A DNA stretch of 64,000 nucleotides from Atrichornis clamosus (lineage: Eukaryota; Chordata; Aves; Passeriformes; Menuridae), in contig WBMZ01009046.1 of the NCBI GenBank assembly GCA_013400975.1, forward strand, positions 89,864 to 153,863. The letters run 5' to 3'. Numbering within the stretch: position 1 is the first letter of the stretch; every line of letters starts with the position of its first letter. The notes beneath the pieces are model-generated. The model saw only the letters and a list, made by a program, of their open reading frames with translations. It had not been told where the DNA came from and searched no databases. The position numbers were made by a program, and so were the translations under genes. This document shows positions 1-13,109 of the stretch, in pieces.

Positions 1-3000
1 GTTTAATAGAAAGCACCTCTCACCCAGCATAGGCGATGGCTTCTATTTTGAATGTTCATCCATGTATCAGCTGAGCAATCCTCCCTCTCTCATGCTGGAG
101 AAGCAAAGCAACCATCAAACACAGGCAGCCCAACTCAGGGTGTGCTCTCTGACTTGCAACATGGTTTTTGAAGATGAATTTGGGAAGAGGCGTAAGCATT
201 AATTTGTTGACTGTCTCACCCATGCTGGGACTATAAAAATGAGTCAGTTCAAGTTCAGCTTGACCTGCCTAATTATCTGCTGACCTGGTATGCCAAGCAA
301 CTGCTGGGTCCACAGGAGGAGAAAAATCTCCCCTAACAAGATTCTATTTGTCACCCTCAGCAGTGAGGGAAGCCACGTTTTTAAAGGTAAACTGTCACAT
401 GTACTACTGCTCTTCTGCTGTTTCTGCTTTCTTGCCCAGAAAAAAGAATTTGGGTGGTGGCTTTGGCTGTCTCCCTTGCAGACTTAGCTCTGGAGGGTTG
501 TCTGGGAACAAAAATGACAGCCTCAGGCTTTATTGTTGTTGGATCCAAGGAATTTATTCTTGTATGTTTGGGTTTTATATCCAGAATGGAAGGAGTCCAT
601 GTATGCAACAACTTAAATAATTTCCTTTCTAATTAATTTTGATTACATTTCCTGCCAGGTATATGAACTAAAAAATACATGGAAAGAAGTTGTTAGCCTA
701 CCTATTGACTGAGATAGTGCAAATACATCCAATTAACCAGCTCCTTTACACACCAACAGATTTATTTCTTGTTTAGACTGCACTGTCATCTTTCCTTTCA
801 TCTTTCCACTAGCCCAAGGTAAAAAAGATTCTGCAATGGAAGTGATTCCTCAGTTTAATTGCTGCAGGCTAAGTTTTCTGATTACTGGAGCTGGTTTTAG
901 TCCCTTGCTATCCTCTTCCCTGCTCCCTGCAGAGAACAGAGGTTTTGGAAGGCTAAATTAAAAAAAAAATATAGTCATTTAATTAATGTTATGATTAATC
1001 AGTGCTGCTAAAGTGCTTTGAAGAGGAGAAGTGCTATGTGAGTGTTGAGTGGAATTTTAGTTTTATCTGCATTATTTTCTGAGATAGGATAATATTTTGT
1101 TAATAGTCTGATTCAAGGGACTTTAAATTAGGGCATAATGAAGAAATAAAAATGGAATCTATTTTTGGAAAAGTAAGTTTAGGCTTCCAGATCTATGCCC
1201 TGATCCAACACCCATTGAAATTAATGAGCCTGTCTACCAATGTCAAAAGGTATTAAATCGTATTCATAAAAAAGTAGCTTTTCTTTTCCACTTTGGTTTT
1301 TATTTTGTGTCCAAAACAGAACAAGTTTCTGACAGGAACAGCCAGAGTGAATTGCAGCAAGACATTATTCTGTTTTAACTGTCCATGAAGCAATTACCAC
1401 TTATTTGCTACTCTTTTTCTGCTTCTTTACAATAATATTGCCTGAAACTCATGAAGAAATTTGTCCCCATGGTATGGTCTGAAAGACTGATTGCTTTTGC
1501 AAGCCTTTATATACAGTTAGCACAACACCGTGCTGAAAATACAAAGATTCTTATGCTTAATAGAGGTGTATGTTAAAATACTAAGAGAAATAAAATCAAA
1601 ATGGATCCTCATGATCTACTCTGTTATTAAAGGTTAAATAAAAAGTACAGATGTAAATGCATTAGCTCAATAAATATAAATCTTGGTAACGTGGAAATGT
1701 CTTTTGAAAACAACTCTTGCAGCAAACATCAAAGCCACTTCAAGTCATTCTGCAATGTTCATATATTCTGTAATTACTTCAGTGTTGAAATATTTCTTGT
1801 CATCACCATGAAAACTCTACATGGAGTAGTTTAGATAATTAATGTGTGCATGATGGCAAAACAACAGTACTGAGGGTATGGATCAGTATTTCACATTGCT
1901 TTACTGTGCACCATAGAATAAAATCATTTATATTTCATTAACAAAATCCTGGTTAGTATCTATGGCTCAGTGAAACAATACACTAACTTTACAGATGTCA
2001 ATGGTTGGGAGAAGGACAGAAGGGAAAAGAACAAGAACTAGTAAAAGAATAGCAACACAAAAAGTCGCAGGTGTTTAAAAATTATTTTTTAAAGCTTTAA
2101 AGACAATTTATCCAATGAATGGGTAAGAATATAATGCAGTATTTGCTTTTTTTCCTGCAATTTGGAATTGTTAGCAAATACCTCATGAAAACACAGTGTT
2201 CATCTGTTGAACTGCTAATGCATCAGTATAACTAAGACCATATAAAGGTCTGCCACAGTAATGAAGCTGTAGGTACATTTGTTAGAAATGGGGTCTCTCA
2301 TTAGTCATGCAGAGAGTGGACATGCAGTCAGTTTTATAGGTATTTTTTAGAGGTCAATTAATTTTGCAGATAATACTAATGTTATGACTGGGTTTAATTG
2401 CTATTTCCTACAGAGGGTTTTGTCTTCTTAGCACCACAGCCACTGAAAAAAGCAAATCATGTTGTACTTCTATTTCACCTGAGGCTACTACAACATAAGA
2501 CCTGAATACAGTAGGTATGCGGAGTGAAAGTGAGTTCTGTGTTCTCACAGGAAGGAGAAAAATGCATCCAATAACCTTCTTTAACAAATGAGTAGTATAT
2601 TAATTTTTGTTTTGACTACAACATGACTAGTTTCTACATTTCTCATAAAAAAGTTTCTCAGCTCTTCTAAGGCATACAGCTCATTATTATCAGTGTTTAA
2701 AGAAATTGTGTCAAATGAATCCTAGTCCCAACTGCTCCATCAGAGTACAGATCTACTAGAACACAGCTCTGTTTGTGCTTCCTAAGGAGGTGGGAGTCAA
2801 AGTTCAAAATGTGACCTGGTTTTGTGTTGTGCTACTACTGCTGATCCTTTTGAAGTTACAGCTCCAGGTGTCACCTTCAGGCGAGAAAGTGATCAAGTCT
2901 TTTCTCTAGTGGCCCTCGAAGGAACCTTGCCTCCAGACATCCATGTGAGGTTGCTCAGTGTCATTAAACTGTTGCTTTTTTAACCTTAGTTCCAGCTGCT

Positions 3001-4403
3001 CCCCGACATCTCAGTAACACGTGGCAGGAGGCTTCTCAGGGCTGTGCACTCACTCCATTTCCTTCTCTGACCTCCATGAGGATGCAACTGCCCGCATGGC
3101 AAGGGTCTGAGAGTTCCTATGTTAGACCTGTTACACTGGACCTCATCTCCTTCTTGGAGATAGGCTGGACAGAGGAGATCTGCTTAAGGCTAAACCTCTT
3201 AGATCCTTCAAGTTCATCTCTCTCCGACCTCTGCAACAGTGACTGACCTCTGCTGCTTCCAAAGAGAGGGGGAGAATTGGGCAAATATGCCAAAAGTCTT
3301 CTCCCCTCTCCAGATTCGTGGAAGAGACAAATTTGTCAGAGAGCAGCTGCCTCCTGGGCTCCAGTGGTTTTGTTTTAAATGATCTGAGTGCTCTGAAAGA
3401 CTAGGGAGGAGTCAGAGTGAAAATTTTACATGTAGCCAGCAGCTTTCTACTTCCCCGAGATGAGGCAGAATATAAACTACACTTTGCATTGCAGGGGAGG
3501 GATGGGAGATCAGGCTTGGAGTGCTGCAAAAAATTTGACATAACAACAAGGGAAAAACAAGGCTGAAAAATAAATGCTCTCAGCTAAACAAAACAGGTAA
3601 GAGGTCAGACACAATGTTGACCTCCTAACCACAGGAGATTCAGAGGACAATATACTCAAAGGTAAACTACTTCATGATAGACTGCTCCTCTGAAAATTAT
3701 AAATCTGCAGAATGTCATGTTCCCTTTGTGAGAGCAACCATCGTTGTCAGTGTCACCTTGAAAAACTTTATACACAAATATATGACTTTGCATATTCTCA
3801 TTCTAATAGAAGCATTTTCCTCTATTTAAAATTAGCACTGATGATTTGCTAAAATAATCCTGAGTTATGAAATCCAAATAATGTATAAAACATGCCTCTT
3901 TAAGAGCTCCCTGAGTAGCACACCATCTAAGAGATCCTGTAACTTTTCTCCTGAGAGGAGTAGTAACCAGACAATTTATTTTCCTCCTGTTGCACATTAG
4001 ATCTACCGAACAGCACCTCTGAACAGCACTGCACATTCTTCTGGTACACGGAGCTTATGCTGCAAAATCTGTAAACTTGGACAGGGAGCTTTTTCATCTT
4101 TCTTAAGGTTGCAGGGGACTTCTCATGATTTTGAGAAGAAAAGGAAATTTAGAGCCTGTATCTTGAATAAAATGCAAGAACGGCCATAAACTAACAGGGT
4201 CATTCACTGATAAATTAAAAGGCTAAGTCGCCTGTGTGAGAAAGATTAGCTCATCTCTGCTTGTATTCCCCGAAGGGCAAAGTGTGCAAAACTGAAATGT
4301 AACCATGAATGAATAAGGTCCCTATCTTAGTCATACTTGACCATGGACCTTAATACTTCTGGTAGCAAAAATGAAATAAATTTATGGAAATAATTTCCTT
4401 ATA

Positions 4404-4920
4404 AATCATAGAACACTTAAGGTTGCCAGATTCTCCAGAGATCATTTAGTTCAACCCTTCTGCTCAAAGTAGGTTCAGCTCAGTGTTTTCTTATACTTGC
4501 ATGGAATTTCCTGTATTTCAATTCATGTTCATGAACTCTTCTCCTGAGACTGGAAATCACCAAGAAGAGTCTGACTCTGTCCTCTTTACACCCTTCCATC
4601 AGGCATTTAAATACATGGATAAGATCCCACTAAGCCTCTTCTTCTCTAGGCTGAACAGTCTCTACTCTCAGCTTCTCCTCACAGGAGAGATGCTCCAGCC
4701 CTATACTTATCCTTGAGGCCCTTTACTGAACTTTCTCCAGTATGTGCCTGTCTCTCTTGTACTGGGGAGGCCCCGAATTGGACCCGATGCTCCATGTGTG
4801 GCCTCACCAGTGCTGCGTAGAGGGGAATGATGACCTCCATTGCCCTGCTGTTAACACTCCTGACAGCCCAGGAGGCTGCTGGTCCACTTTGCTGCTGGGG
4901 CATGCTGCTGACTCATGGAT
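4404..4920 (-). mobile_element. CR1 LINE fragment, 5'-truncated
   Basis: Read on the minus strand, this encodes a remnant of the CR1 ORF2 C-terminus with the typical pattern EVIIPLYAALVRPHMEHRVQ, followed further on by a KGL segment. It continues into the CR1 3' region, whose reverse complement near the low-coordinate end reads like the standard tail (a 'catagaa...ggttg...gatcat' pattern). It is 5'-truncated, has several indels, and lies in the same orientation as CTNND2. The identification rests on the conserved C-terminal reverse-transcriptase segment that recurs in avian CR1s. Confidence 0.88.
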
Positions 4921-4977
4921 GTTTTTAGATTTGTCTTGACAACTAAAGCCATGGCAGTGTAGCCAGTACAGTGAATG

Positions 4978-5760
4978 TGACACTACATTGTTTAAGCCCT
5001 CACCCTAACTCTGGCCACTAACACTAAGCCCTTGTAACCTGGCCCCAAAACCTCACCCTAGCACTCTTCTCTAAACTCTAACACCAAGCTCTACCACAAA
5101 GCTGAAGACCAAACTCCAAATCCTCTATCTTATCCCCATCCTAAACCCTTGTTCTGATGGCAGCCTTAATCTGTTCTCCCTAACCCTAACCCTAGCCCTC
5201 ACTGCTACTCCCATTCCCAACATACGCCCCAACTGCTTACAAAGAACTCTTTGCAGAACTCCAAACTCTCACCCAAAGCCCTTCTCTAACTCCAAAGCCT
5301 AATCCCTCTCACCAAAAGACAGGCTCAACCTCTTGATCTTGCCCTATGCAGATTTCTAAAGCCTTAGCCCTCCTTCTTGACCCTGCACATTCACCCCTCT
5401 TCTGATCCCAGCTCTTGGGTGCCTGTGCCCGGGAGGTGGGAGGTGGCCAGAGCTCCAGGAGGACATTATGCTTCAGCTGGACCCCTGGGGGGTCCTCGTG
5501 CTTCAGCACTCAGATATATCGGCAGGACCTGGAGGCTGGCACATGAAGCTCACATGAAGGGTGTTAGAGAGCTGGGCCAACAAGGAAGGGTTGATTTTAT
5601 TGCTGTTAGTGGGGTTCAGGTGTTAAACCATGTTTGTTAAGCTTTACACTAACTCTGACCACTAACCGTAAGCCTGACTGCTAGCCCCTACTTCTCCTGC
5701 CACCTCCTACCCCAACCCCAAGCTCTATCTTTGACCTCTACATGACAAACACAGATTCTG
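4978..5760. repeat. Degenerate telomere-like C-rich repeat tract
   Basis: The stretch is dominated by variants of CCCTAA, such as accctaac, ccctagc, cactaa and ccctaa. The best run at about 5189-5206 is CCCTAA twice followed by CCCTAG. The C-rich strand is on the plus strand. A more GC-rich, non-repetitive segment at about 5390-5640 splits the tract; its right part shows the opposite G-rich strand pattern near 5605-5635 (gttagtggggttcaggtgttaa). It could be a decayed interstitial telomere repeat or a C-rich minisatellite that resembles one. Confidence 0.55.
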
Positions 5761-6830
5761 AGCTTGTAACAAAAAACCCCAAATAAGCTGGTAAAAGTAG
5801 AAAATAAACTGCCACAAGGAATATTTATAATTGTCAAAAAAGAAGCCACAGTTTTTTGGCATGATCTTGCTCTCATAAAGCGGGAGCAGGAGCAATGAGG
5901 TAAGGCTTCATTTATCACTGTCTCAAGCAAACATTAGTCTTCACTATGTGAGAAAATTGAAGGTTTTACTCCTCTTAGCCCTGGTTTTCCTGCAGCTCAA
6001 GCTGGTTCCCAGCTTGACTTAGGAGAAACACCCAATTAAAACTCTTGCCTATGAATCAAATCCAAAGTAAATCAGATGGAGGATAATGGTGGATATGATG
6101 CAATGCACTGCACTGCAAATGGCAGTGGTCTTCCCTTTAAAAATTATGCTAAATACTTTATTTAAATAGCACCACTAAACTAAATGAATCTTCAGTATCA
6201 TAGCTACTCCTAAAAAATCCACTCAGATAAATGAAACTTTTGTGAACAAACATGAAGGAAGGTGAGTATTAGTATTGACATATCAGCTTTTGAGCGAGAC
6301 AGTTAACAGCAATGTTGTGCAGCCACATGTTCCTCTAAACATGAGCTCCTCATCTAATGAAAACAGCAATACAAAACATATTTGTAGTCACGTTGTATGA
6401 AATTTATAGCAGACAAACCATACTGAAAGATTCTTTAGAGATCATTAATATAATGCAGTCTGTTACAACTTCCGTGATACTCTACTGGATAGCTCTTAGC
6501 TTCCAGATTTATCGACACACATAGTCTTATCTTTGAAGAAGTCTGAAATATATCCTTAGTACATATTTATTTCAAACATTTAAAGTAAATACCCTGAAGA
6601 GTATCTTGGAACCTGGCCCACTTATGAGCTATGAAATCCTCTTCCGAAAGCAAGTTAAAGTAGATAGATCTGTCATTTATGTTCAAGTTTTCCTTGTCTT
6701 GGAATTAATTTTCTTTTCAGAGACTGAGTCTGATAATGCTGTCCTTATAATTCATAGAAGTAATTGACTTTAGAAAGATACACATGAAAAAGCGCTTGTA
6801 TTAGTATCACATAAATTTCATAATTACATG

Positions 6831-6905
6831 TAGAATCACAATAACTGAGGCTGGAAAGGACATCTGGAGTTTGTCTAGTCTAACCTCCCTGCCCAAAACA
6901 AATGC
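6831..6905 (-). mobile_element. CR1 LINE 3'-tail fragment
   Basis: A short piece reading tagaatcacaataactgagg, followed by ctggaaaggacatctgg and gtctagtctaacctccctgcc. This is the reverse complement of the usual CR1 3' end. Only the last ~75 bases of the element remain. Confidence 0.75.
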
Positions 6906-8331
6906 AAAACCAGTGCAATGCAAAAATATCGCAACCGCAGATCAATAGAAAACTGTTAAAAAAAGATATGTATTATATCTCATATAGTTGACATAATACA
7001 CTAAACAGCACCTATAGTCCCGTTGCTGCTCTCCTGTCAAAAAGGCTGCTATTCATAATGAAGAAACATTTAAATATGATGAATGTGTTTCTTCATGTGT
7101 GCACGTGTTTAGTCTCCTCTCCCAGTAAAAATTTTAACCAGATTTTTACCTACATAAAGACCACAATGGACTGCATTCCTTCTGACATGAATGTATTCTG
7201 GGATATGAAGGTAGCAAGAGTATACAAGTGAAAAGATTAACTAATACAGAGGAGAAAAAATGTCTTTATTGACAGAACAGGAATGGAAATAAAAATGGAA
7301 CTGGTGCAAATAGGATGAAAAAATGTTTGGGTGGTGCTACTCAGAACGGGTACCAATGGTTCATCATTGAAATACAAGCATTTATCAGAAGAATTCTGTA
7401 GAAAATGTATGAATTAAGTTCTGTTAACAATCTTCTATTCCAGGTGTATATCCATCCTGTGTCACAGTTAGTGGTATGGATGGTGATAGAGACAAGGACA
7501 GAGACTGAAAAATGTTTGAGGACTGTTTTAGGATTCAGTTGTCTTGATTTTGCAAGATGGAATTCATTAAAATCAAATGGATAATATTATTATACAGAAG
7601 TAGGAGATGACTGTCTACAGAAATACAGAATGAGTAGCAATTCTGCAGAAAAGGATCAGGAAGCCCAAGAAGGTCACAAGCTAGGCACATGCTACAAGAT
7701 GGGTTGCTGTGACAAAGACAGCTATGCAAGAGTCCATTAACAACTATTCCTGGCAGAACATACAGATAGTATGTTCCTCTGTGCAAAGCTTCTGGAGAAA
7801 TACCATAAATACTCTGAATGCTGGACTTCAGGAAAGATACGGACCAATCACAATGAGTCCAAATGAATGAAACAAGAGTAGCTAGGAAGACAGTCCAAAC
7901 TGACTGCTATCTCAGCTTTGAAAATATATTCAACTACTCCAACTACACCTCTTCAAATGCTGTATGCTTTGTAGTGCTGGCATAATTCTTACTCATCATC
8001 TTCATGAGCAACTTATTGGCAGAGAAGGCTTCTATTGGAGGCTGCGGGTCATCAAGACAAGGCAGAAAAAGCAGGGTCCCTGGACATTTGGCCCTATTGC
8101 ATTTCAGGATGAGGTCTTCATATGATCTACTTGAAGAACTGGAACAAAGAAAACTGCAAGTCAAGTGTTCAAAATGGGAAGGTTTTAAATAAATGGTCCA
8201 GATGGTTAATTTTATGGTTTCTGAATTTATGCTTGCAAGCTACTTTTGCTGGCCTTGAAATAGAGTGGTTCAGTTTATATGTGAGGTCCATCTCAGTTTC
8301 CCACTGTTTACTCATTCAGATAACTTCATAT

Positions 8332-9570
8332 TTATAAACGGTCCATTAGGACTGAGAAACAGTTTGCTCCAACATGATGGGCTGAATCCCCAGGAAGGGT
8401 CTTGTTCTGACAGGTTTCGGGGTCACAGTATGTCAAGCACAGCTCCATTGGTTTCAGGAATGTTAGTCCTTGAGACCCTGACATTATCAATGGGCTAAGA
8501 AGCATTTTACCTTTCTCTTTGTCCAAAGGTGGAAGCATACTGTTGTCTCTGCAGACTTCAAACTAGACTTCAAACTACCCTGTGTCATAAAAATTAATTC
8601 CAGTCCCTATGGAGCTCAATACATCACCACAGCTGTTAAATACATTTCTTGCTGTGGCTGCAACTGTGTGTCTGTGGTCTTCCTTCTCATCCTTGAGTGC
8701 TGAATGGCTTACAGGAATGGCTTTAGCCACAGCATTAACATTATTTGGTTGATATTTAGGCTTCTTGAACCTGTACACTGGAGGTGTATCCATTCCACTG
8801 TTGAACTCAGCAGGCTGCAATGAGCTGTGTGCTTTTGAAATTGGTTGATTAGAACGGAGAGATTTCGATGGCAACTGTGATATATGTTGAGCTTCATTTG
8901 TCAAGAGACTGTGTTTGGGCTTAGGACTTTCAAACTTGCACTCAAAGGGCCTTGCAGCAGTAGGGTAAGGTTTTACTGTAAAGCATTTGTAAGAAGGAGT
9001 TTTCTGACTGTTTTCTGAATCTGTTAGTTCCTTTGACAGGGCCTTCATCAGGGAAGATTTTCTGAGGATAAAAAGTGAACTGCACAGTGTCCTCTCTAGA
9101 GAATCTGAAAATTGCTGGCTTATTCTGAGATGGAGGAGTGTCAGACACAGAGTTAACTTCAGAAAGTGCAGCCTTGTGCCAGGAGAGACGGGACAGGACT
9201 ATTAAATGACTGAGGTTGTGTACACTGTATTTTGAAGGAGCAGGAGGTGGAGCTGTAGCTTGATGGATTGGCTCATAGCGTTTTTCATCAACAGGCCCAC
9301 CAATTGATTCAGCATCAGTTTGTTTCCCCTTAGAATAACTAGTGAATTTCAGCTGATTCTGCAAATGCATTGGTTTAGTGGGCTCAGAATGATGGCTGGC
9401 AGGAACCTGCACATGCAGCCTATTTTCAAAACTCCTGTGATCAAAATATGATAGCTGCTTCTGATAATACTCTGCATTTTCTTCAGGATCATAATGGCTT
9501 GAGACCTCTGCTTGAGGTCTCTGTGGTTCAGGGGCCCTGTAAATATAATCCTTAGATGAAGTATCCTTTT
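8332..9570 (-). pseudogene. TJP1 (pseudogene): Processed pseudogene of TJP1 (ZO-1), 3' end of the coding region
   Basis: Read on the minus strand, this is a colinear, intron-less copy of the C-terminal part of tight-junction protein ZO-1, ending at the family's normal stop position. Recognisable blocks in order: YRAPEPQRPQAEVSSHYDPE (about 9545 downward), SYFDHRSFEN, SEPTKP...LQNQ, EKRYEPI, PPSQNKPA, FYPQKIFPDE, ARPFECKFESPKPKH, KAIPVSHSA, ATARNVFNS...VLSSI (start of the ZU5 domain), and then PPLDKEKGK...LLSPL and LPGDSAHHVGANCFSVL. The blocks lie in different frames: there is a frameshift near 9040-9060. Within the ZU5 domain about 15 residues are lost, an in-frame stop precedes them, and the frame changes. 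A 12-base tandem duplication sits at 8553-8576. It cannot make ZO-1. The sequence just below 8332 may be retained 3' untranslated region; I see no clear poly(A) tail or target-site duplication. The 5' end is truncated. It is in the same orientation as CTNND2. Confidence 0.9.
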
Positions 9571-11316
9571 AGCTTGTGAATGAGTACAATACTTGTTGGA
9601 AAGTAAGGTAACATGATCTTGCAAAAGCAATGAACCGCTCAACTTCCTGGTATTTGGAAGAAAGGGAAAAAAAGAGGTCCAAAAAAAAAAACAAGACGAG
9701 AAATGGCAGATACACAATCTGAGTCGCCAGATCCAGGTCTCTGAATGTTTTCCTTACATTTTCTAATTGCACAATTCCTCAAGTACATCTGACCACCATC
9801 CTTCTTTTCTTACTCTTGCTGTTGTCTGCTCCCTTTCTTTCAGAAACAGAAGCAGCAGAAAGTTGAGATATCTTATCTTCACTCTTCTTCATAACCCAGA
9901 GAATATTCTTTCTCTTTGTTCACAGCCTTCAGGTGACTTGGCAGTTCTGGGTTCTGGGTCAGCTGCTGCCATGACCAGATGGACAAGAGCCAGCTCTCAC
10001 TCAACTATCCTGCAAGAGTTATGCACACACTGATGGGCCAATACACAAAAGTACTGGTCTTTCCAGGAAGATTAGTGTGTGAACAGATCACTTTGGATGC
10101 TTTCTCCTGGGTTCCTGCTGCAATCTAATCTAGGCTGTACCCCAGGACTGGTAATAATAAAAGCTCATGCCATCCTAACTTTCAATTATTATCACTGCTT
10201 CTGAAAGTACTTTCATCAATTTTGTAATAATGATGTGCTTTTAAGAATTCCTTTAGCAGGTGATGTCTAGACATTTTCTGCACACTAATTGTCTCTGACA
10301 ATGACAAAGACACATGAGATTATTCATTCACAGTTACAGAAACCAACACAAGATAGACCAATGTCCAACTCAAGAAGCCACCTAAAACTTAATGGTTTTT
10401 CTCTTCAGGAATGACTGAACAAACCTAGGTAGAGAATGAACTCTTCCAGCTTCAAGATGTGATTTTGTAGTGTTTGCTTTGTAAATAACTTCTTTAACTT
10501 TGTTTACTTTGGTGGCAACTCTACAACTAATCTCTAGCCACAGGGCTCCAAATTGCAGCTTCTTATTAATACTGCCAGGCCAATAGTTACTGATCTCTTA
10601 AGTTTTAAGTAGATATTAGAATAAAATGGAGAAGGAAAGAGACAACATTTAATTTTCAAAGAATGTGGGAAGGGTTACAATGAAGCTAATCTCTGATTCT
10701 TAATCGATTTTTGTATTGTTTGAAGATTGAACTAGAGGTGCAGTTCTTTTTTCTCTCTCTTTTTAATAACTTTGCCTCAGCTTTGAAGTTTCTGTAAGCT
10801 AAGGATAGCTTATCAGAAAAGTCCTAGTGAATGAAAGATGCTTAAACAGGGCTACAAGTGAATGAAATGAATTTCAGTCTCCCTAGGAAGAGGCTGAGCT
10901 CTTCAGTATAAGGCATATACATATTCAATCCCAAGGCAGAAGAATGGATTTAACTACAGTGGATAAAGCACAAAAATCCATCCTCAGAACTCCTGTCTCA
11001 AAGGCTTTGCTTGTGATGTACTTGGTATCTCAGATTGTTAGTGGCTCACAAGAGAGAAGCAGACATGCCCTTTTCTTTGGGGCTTGATTTAGACATTGTG
11101 GTACAGAATTGTACAGCAGAGGATAACACCTTTAGCTGCTGAAGATTTAATACCTATATAGGGAAATTATACAAGCCAGCTTGCCAGCCTATCTGATATA
11201 ATTTTATTCCAAAGGAGCCTGCTTTTGTCCGAGGAACACAGCTTATCTGTTTTGCTATTCTAATTTTCTAGTAAGACATGAAGGAATTGCCAAATCTAGT
11301 TGTTTTGGTTTGCTGG

Positions 11317-11345
11317 TTTGTTTTGTTTTGTTTTGTTTTGTTTTG
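11317..11345. repeat. (TTTTG)n microsatellite
   Basis: Five uninterrupted TTTTG units follow a ttggtttgctggtttg lead-in. It lies in intron and has no evident link to a mobile-element tail. Confidence 0.95.
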
Positions 11346-12479
11346 AGGGAGGGAAGAAGCAGGAGGGAGGGCTTTTACTAAAGCAACAGTTTAAGTGGTG
11401 TAATAACACTAAGGAAGGATTCGTGATGGCTGGTTTCTAACGAAATAAAACAACTTTCAGGTAGACACCCAGTGTGCAAGAGTGAACATTTCTCAGGTAA
11501 TGATCACATTTTGAGTCTTACAAACACCACTGGGGCAAGTCAGAGTTTTTCACCTCTCAGGTCAGCTGCTCATGTGACTCATTTGAATTCACTCTGTTTA
11601 ACAGAAGTTTGTCTGTAAAAGGAAATAGCAATTTTTTTGCTCCCCCAGCTCATTTTGACCAGTAAGTCAGGGAGTGCTGACTCAATGCAGATGTGTTAAT
11701 GAGAGGCTGGATAAAACCTAGAAGCAGGAGTATCTTGTGTCACTGCCTGCCTCACAGTGAATTACCCTGTCTTAGGTTAGGGAACTGTAGTTTCCTAAAT
11801 ATGCTAACTCAATCAGCTGAGAACCTATAATTTTAAGAGTGAAAATAGAAATTCCACTATTAAAAATGAACTGTATTATATAATACATTCAATATGAATT
11901 TATTTCTATTAAATATACTTAATGGGGTAAGGGCAACCATTTTCAAAGGACCAAAGTGAATTAATTGGCATCCAACTCTATTTTTCATAATAAACTGTTA
12001 GTCTTTTAAAATAGTCAGTTTAAAGCCTATGTCATGACTGAAAAAAAAATTCAGTTCTTAATTTACCATCAGGCACCTAAGAATTTTACCCAGATGTTAT
12101 TAACATGGTAAGAACCACTTGTACTTTCACTTTCCCTGCTCTCCTATTTAATTAATTGATTTACAGTAGACCTTACTGTTGTTTGAAATTATTATGGTGA
12201 TTAGCACCTATGCAGCCTACTCACTTTATCTTAATAATACTGCTTTATTCCTCTGAGTTGAATCCTGCTTCTCAGAAACTTGATGGAAGAATTCCTTCTA
12301 ACTTCCATGAGAACAAGATGAAGCTGACAGCGACAAGATTTTCTTCCAGTTGTTGCAATTGTATGCCATAATATGTGTTTTTTACATGAAGGGAGTAATT
12401 TTCTATATGCATGTGCACTCCTCAACACAGCTTCTCTTCCTCTTTGGTGCAGGTAAAAGGCTGGATTAAAACCCACCTA

Positions 12480-12553
12480 CATATATATAAACACACGCAT
12501 ATATTGTGTGTATATATATTGTGTGTATATATTAATACATATATATATATAAA
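12480..12553. repeat. (TA)n/(TG)n mixed dinucleotide repeat
   Basis: Alternating TA and TG/CA runs such as tatatatattgtgtgtatata and acatatatatatataaa. A typical imperfect dinucleotide microsatellite. Confidence 0.9.
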
Positions 12554-12887
12554 GATTAAGTCAAAGACACTCTACATCCATTTAATATGGGGATAATTTT
12601 GCAGATGATACTCAGAGGTGAAGCTGAAGTACGTTATTATAAAGGAGAGAATAAAAATGTCTTTGCACATAACAGTGTTTTGATTACATTTCTTACAAAC
12701 ATTTTTTCCCATGTGTCTGCAATAATTCAAAATTCATGTTATTGCTATATAATTGAATTATGTATCAGATCAGAATCTATTAGTCTACATCTGATTAGTT
12801 TAATAACAGGCAACACTGCTGAACGCTAGAGAAACTACATTTATTTCCACTGATTTGAAAGTAATCAATTCCAAAGACCAAGTTAAA

Positions 12888-13109
12888 TGTTAGGAAAAGG
12901 TTCTTCACCCGGAGGGTGGCTAAGCACTGGAACAGGCTCCCAAAGGAGTGGTCACAGCACCAAGCCTGTCAGAGTTCAAGAAGCATTTGAACAATGCTCT
13001 CAGGCACATGGTGTGACTCTTGGGGATGGTGCTGTGCAGGGCCAGAAGTTGGATTTCAATGATCCTTGTGGATCCCTTCTAACTTAGGATATTCTATGAT
13101 ATTCTACAG
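12888..13109 (+). mobile_element. CR1 LINE 3'-end fragment
   Basis: Plus-strand CR1 3' region with the conserved order ttaggaaaaggttcttcacc, then cactggaacaggctccc, a degraded middle, and a tail of two ATTCTATG-like units (gatattctatgatattctac). It is 5'-truncated and antisense to CTNND2. The tail marks the true 3' end of the element. Confidence 0.9.

Noticed and set aside
5309..5640. Short open frames in the GC-rich insert of the telomere-like tract
   Set aside because: Both strands are open because of composition; no homology or gene structure is visible.
8575..9048. 157-codon minus-strand open frame as a possible functional gene
   Set aside because: It is one frame fragment of the TJP1 retrocopy, cut off from its upstream and downstream parts by a frameshift and a stop.
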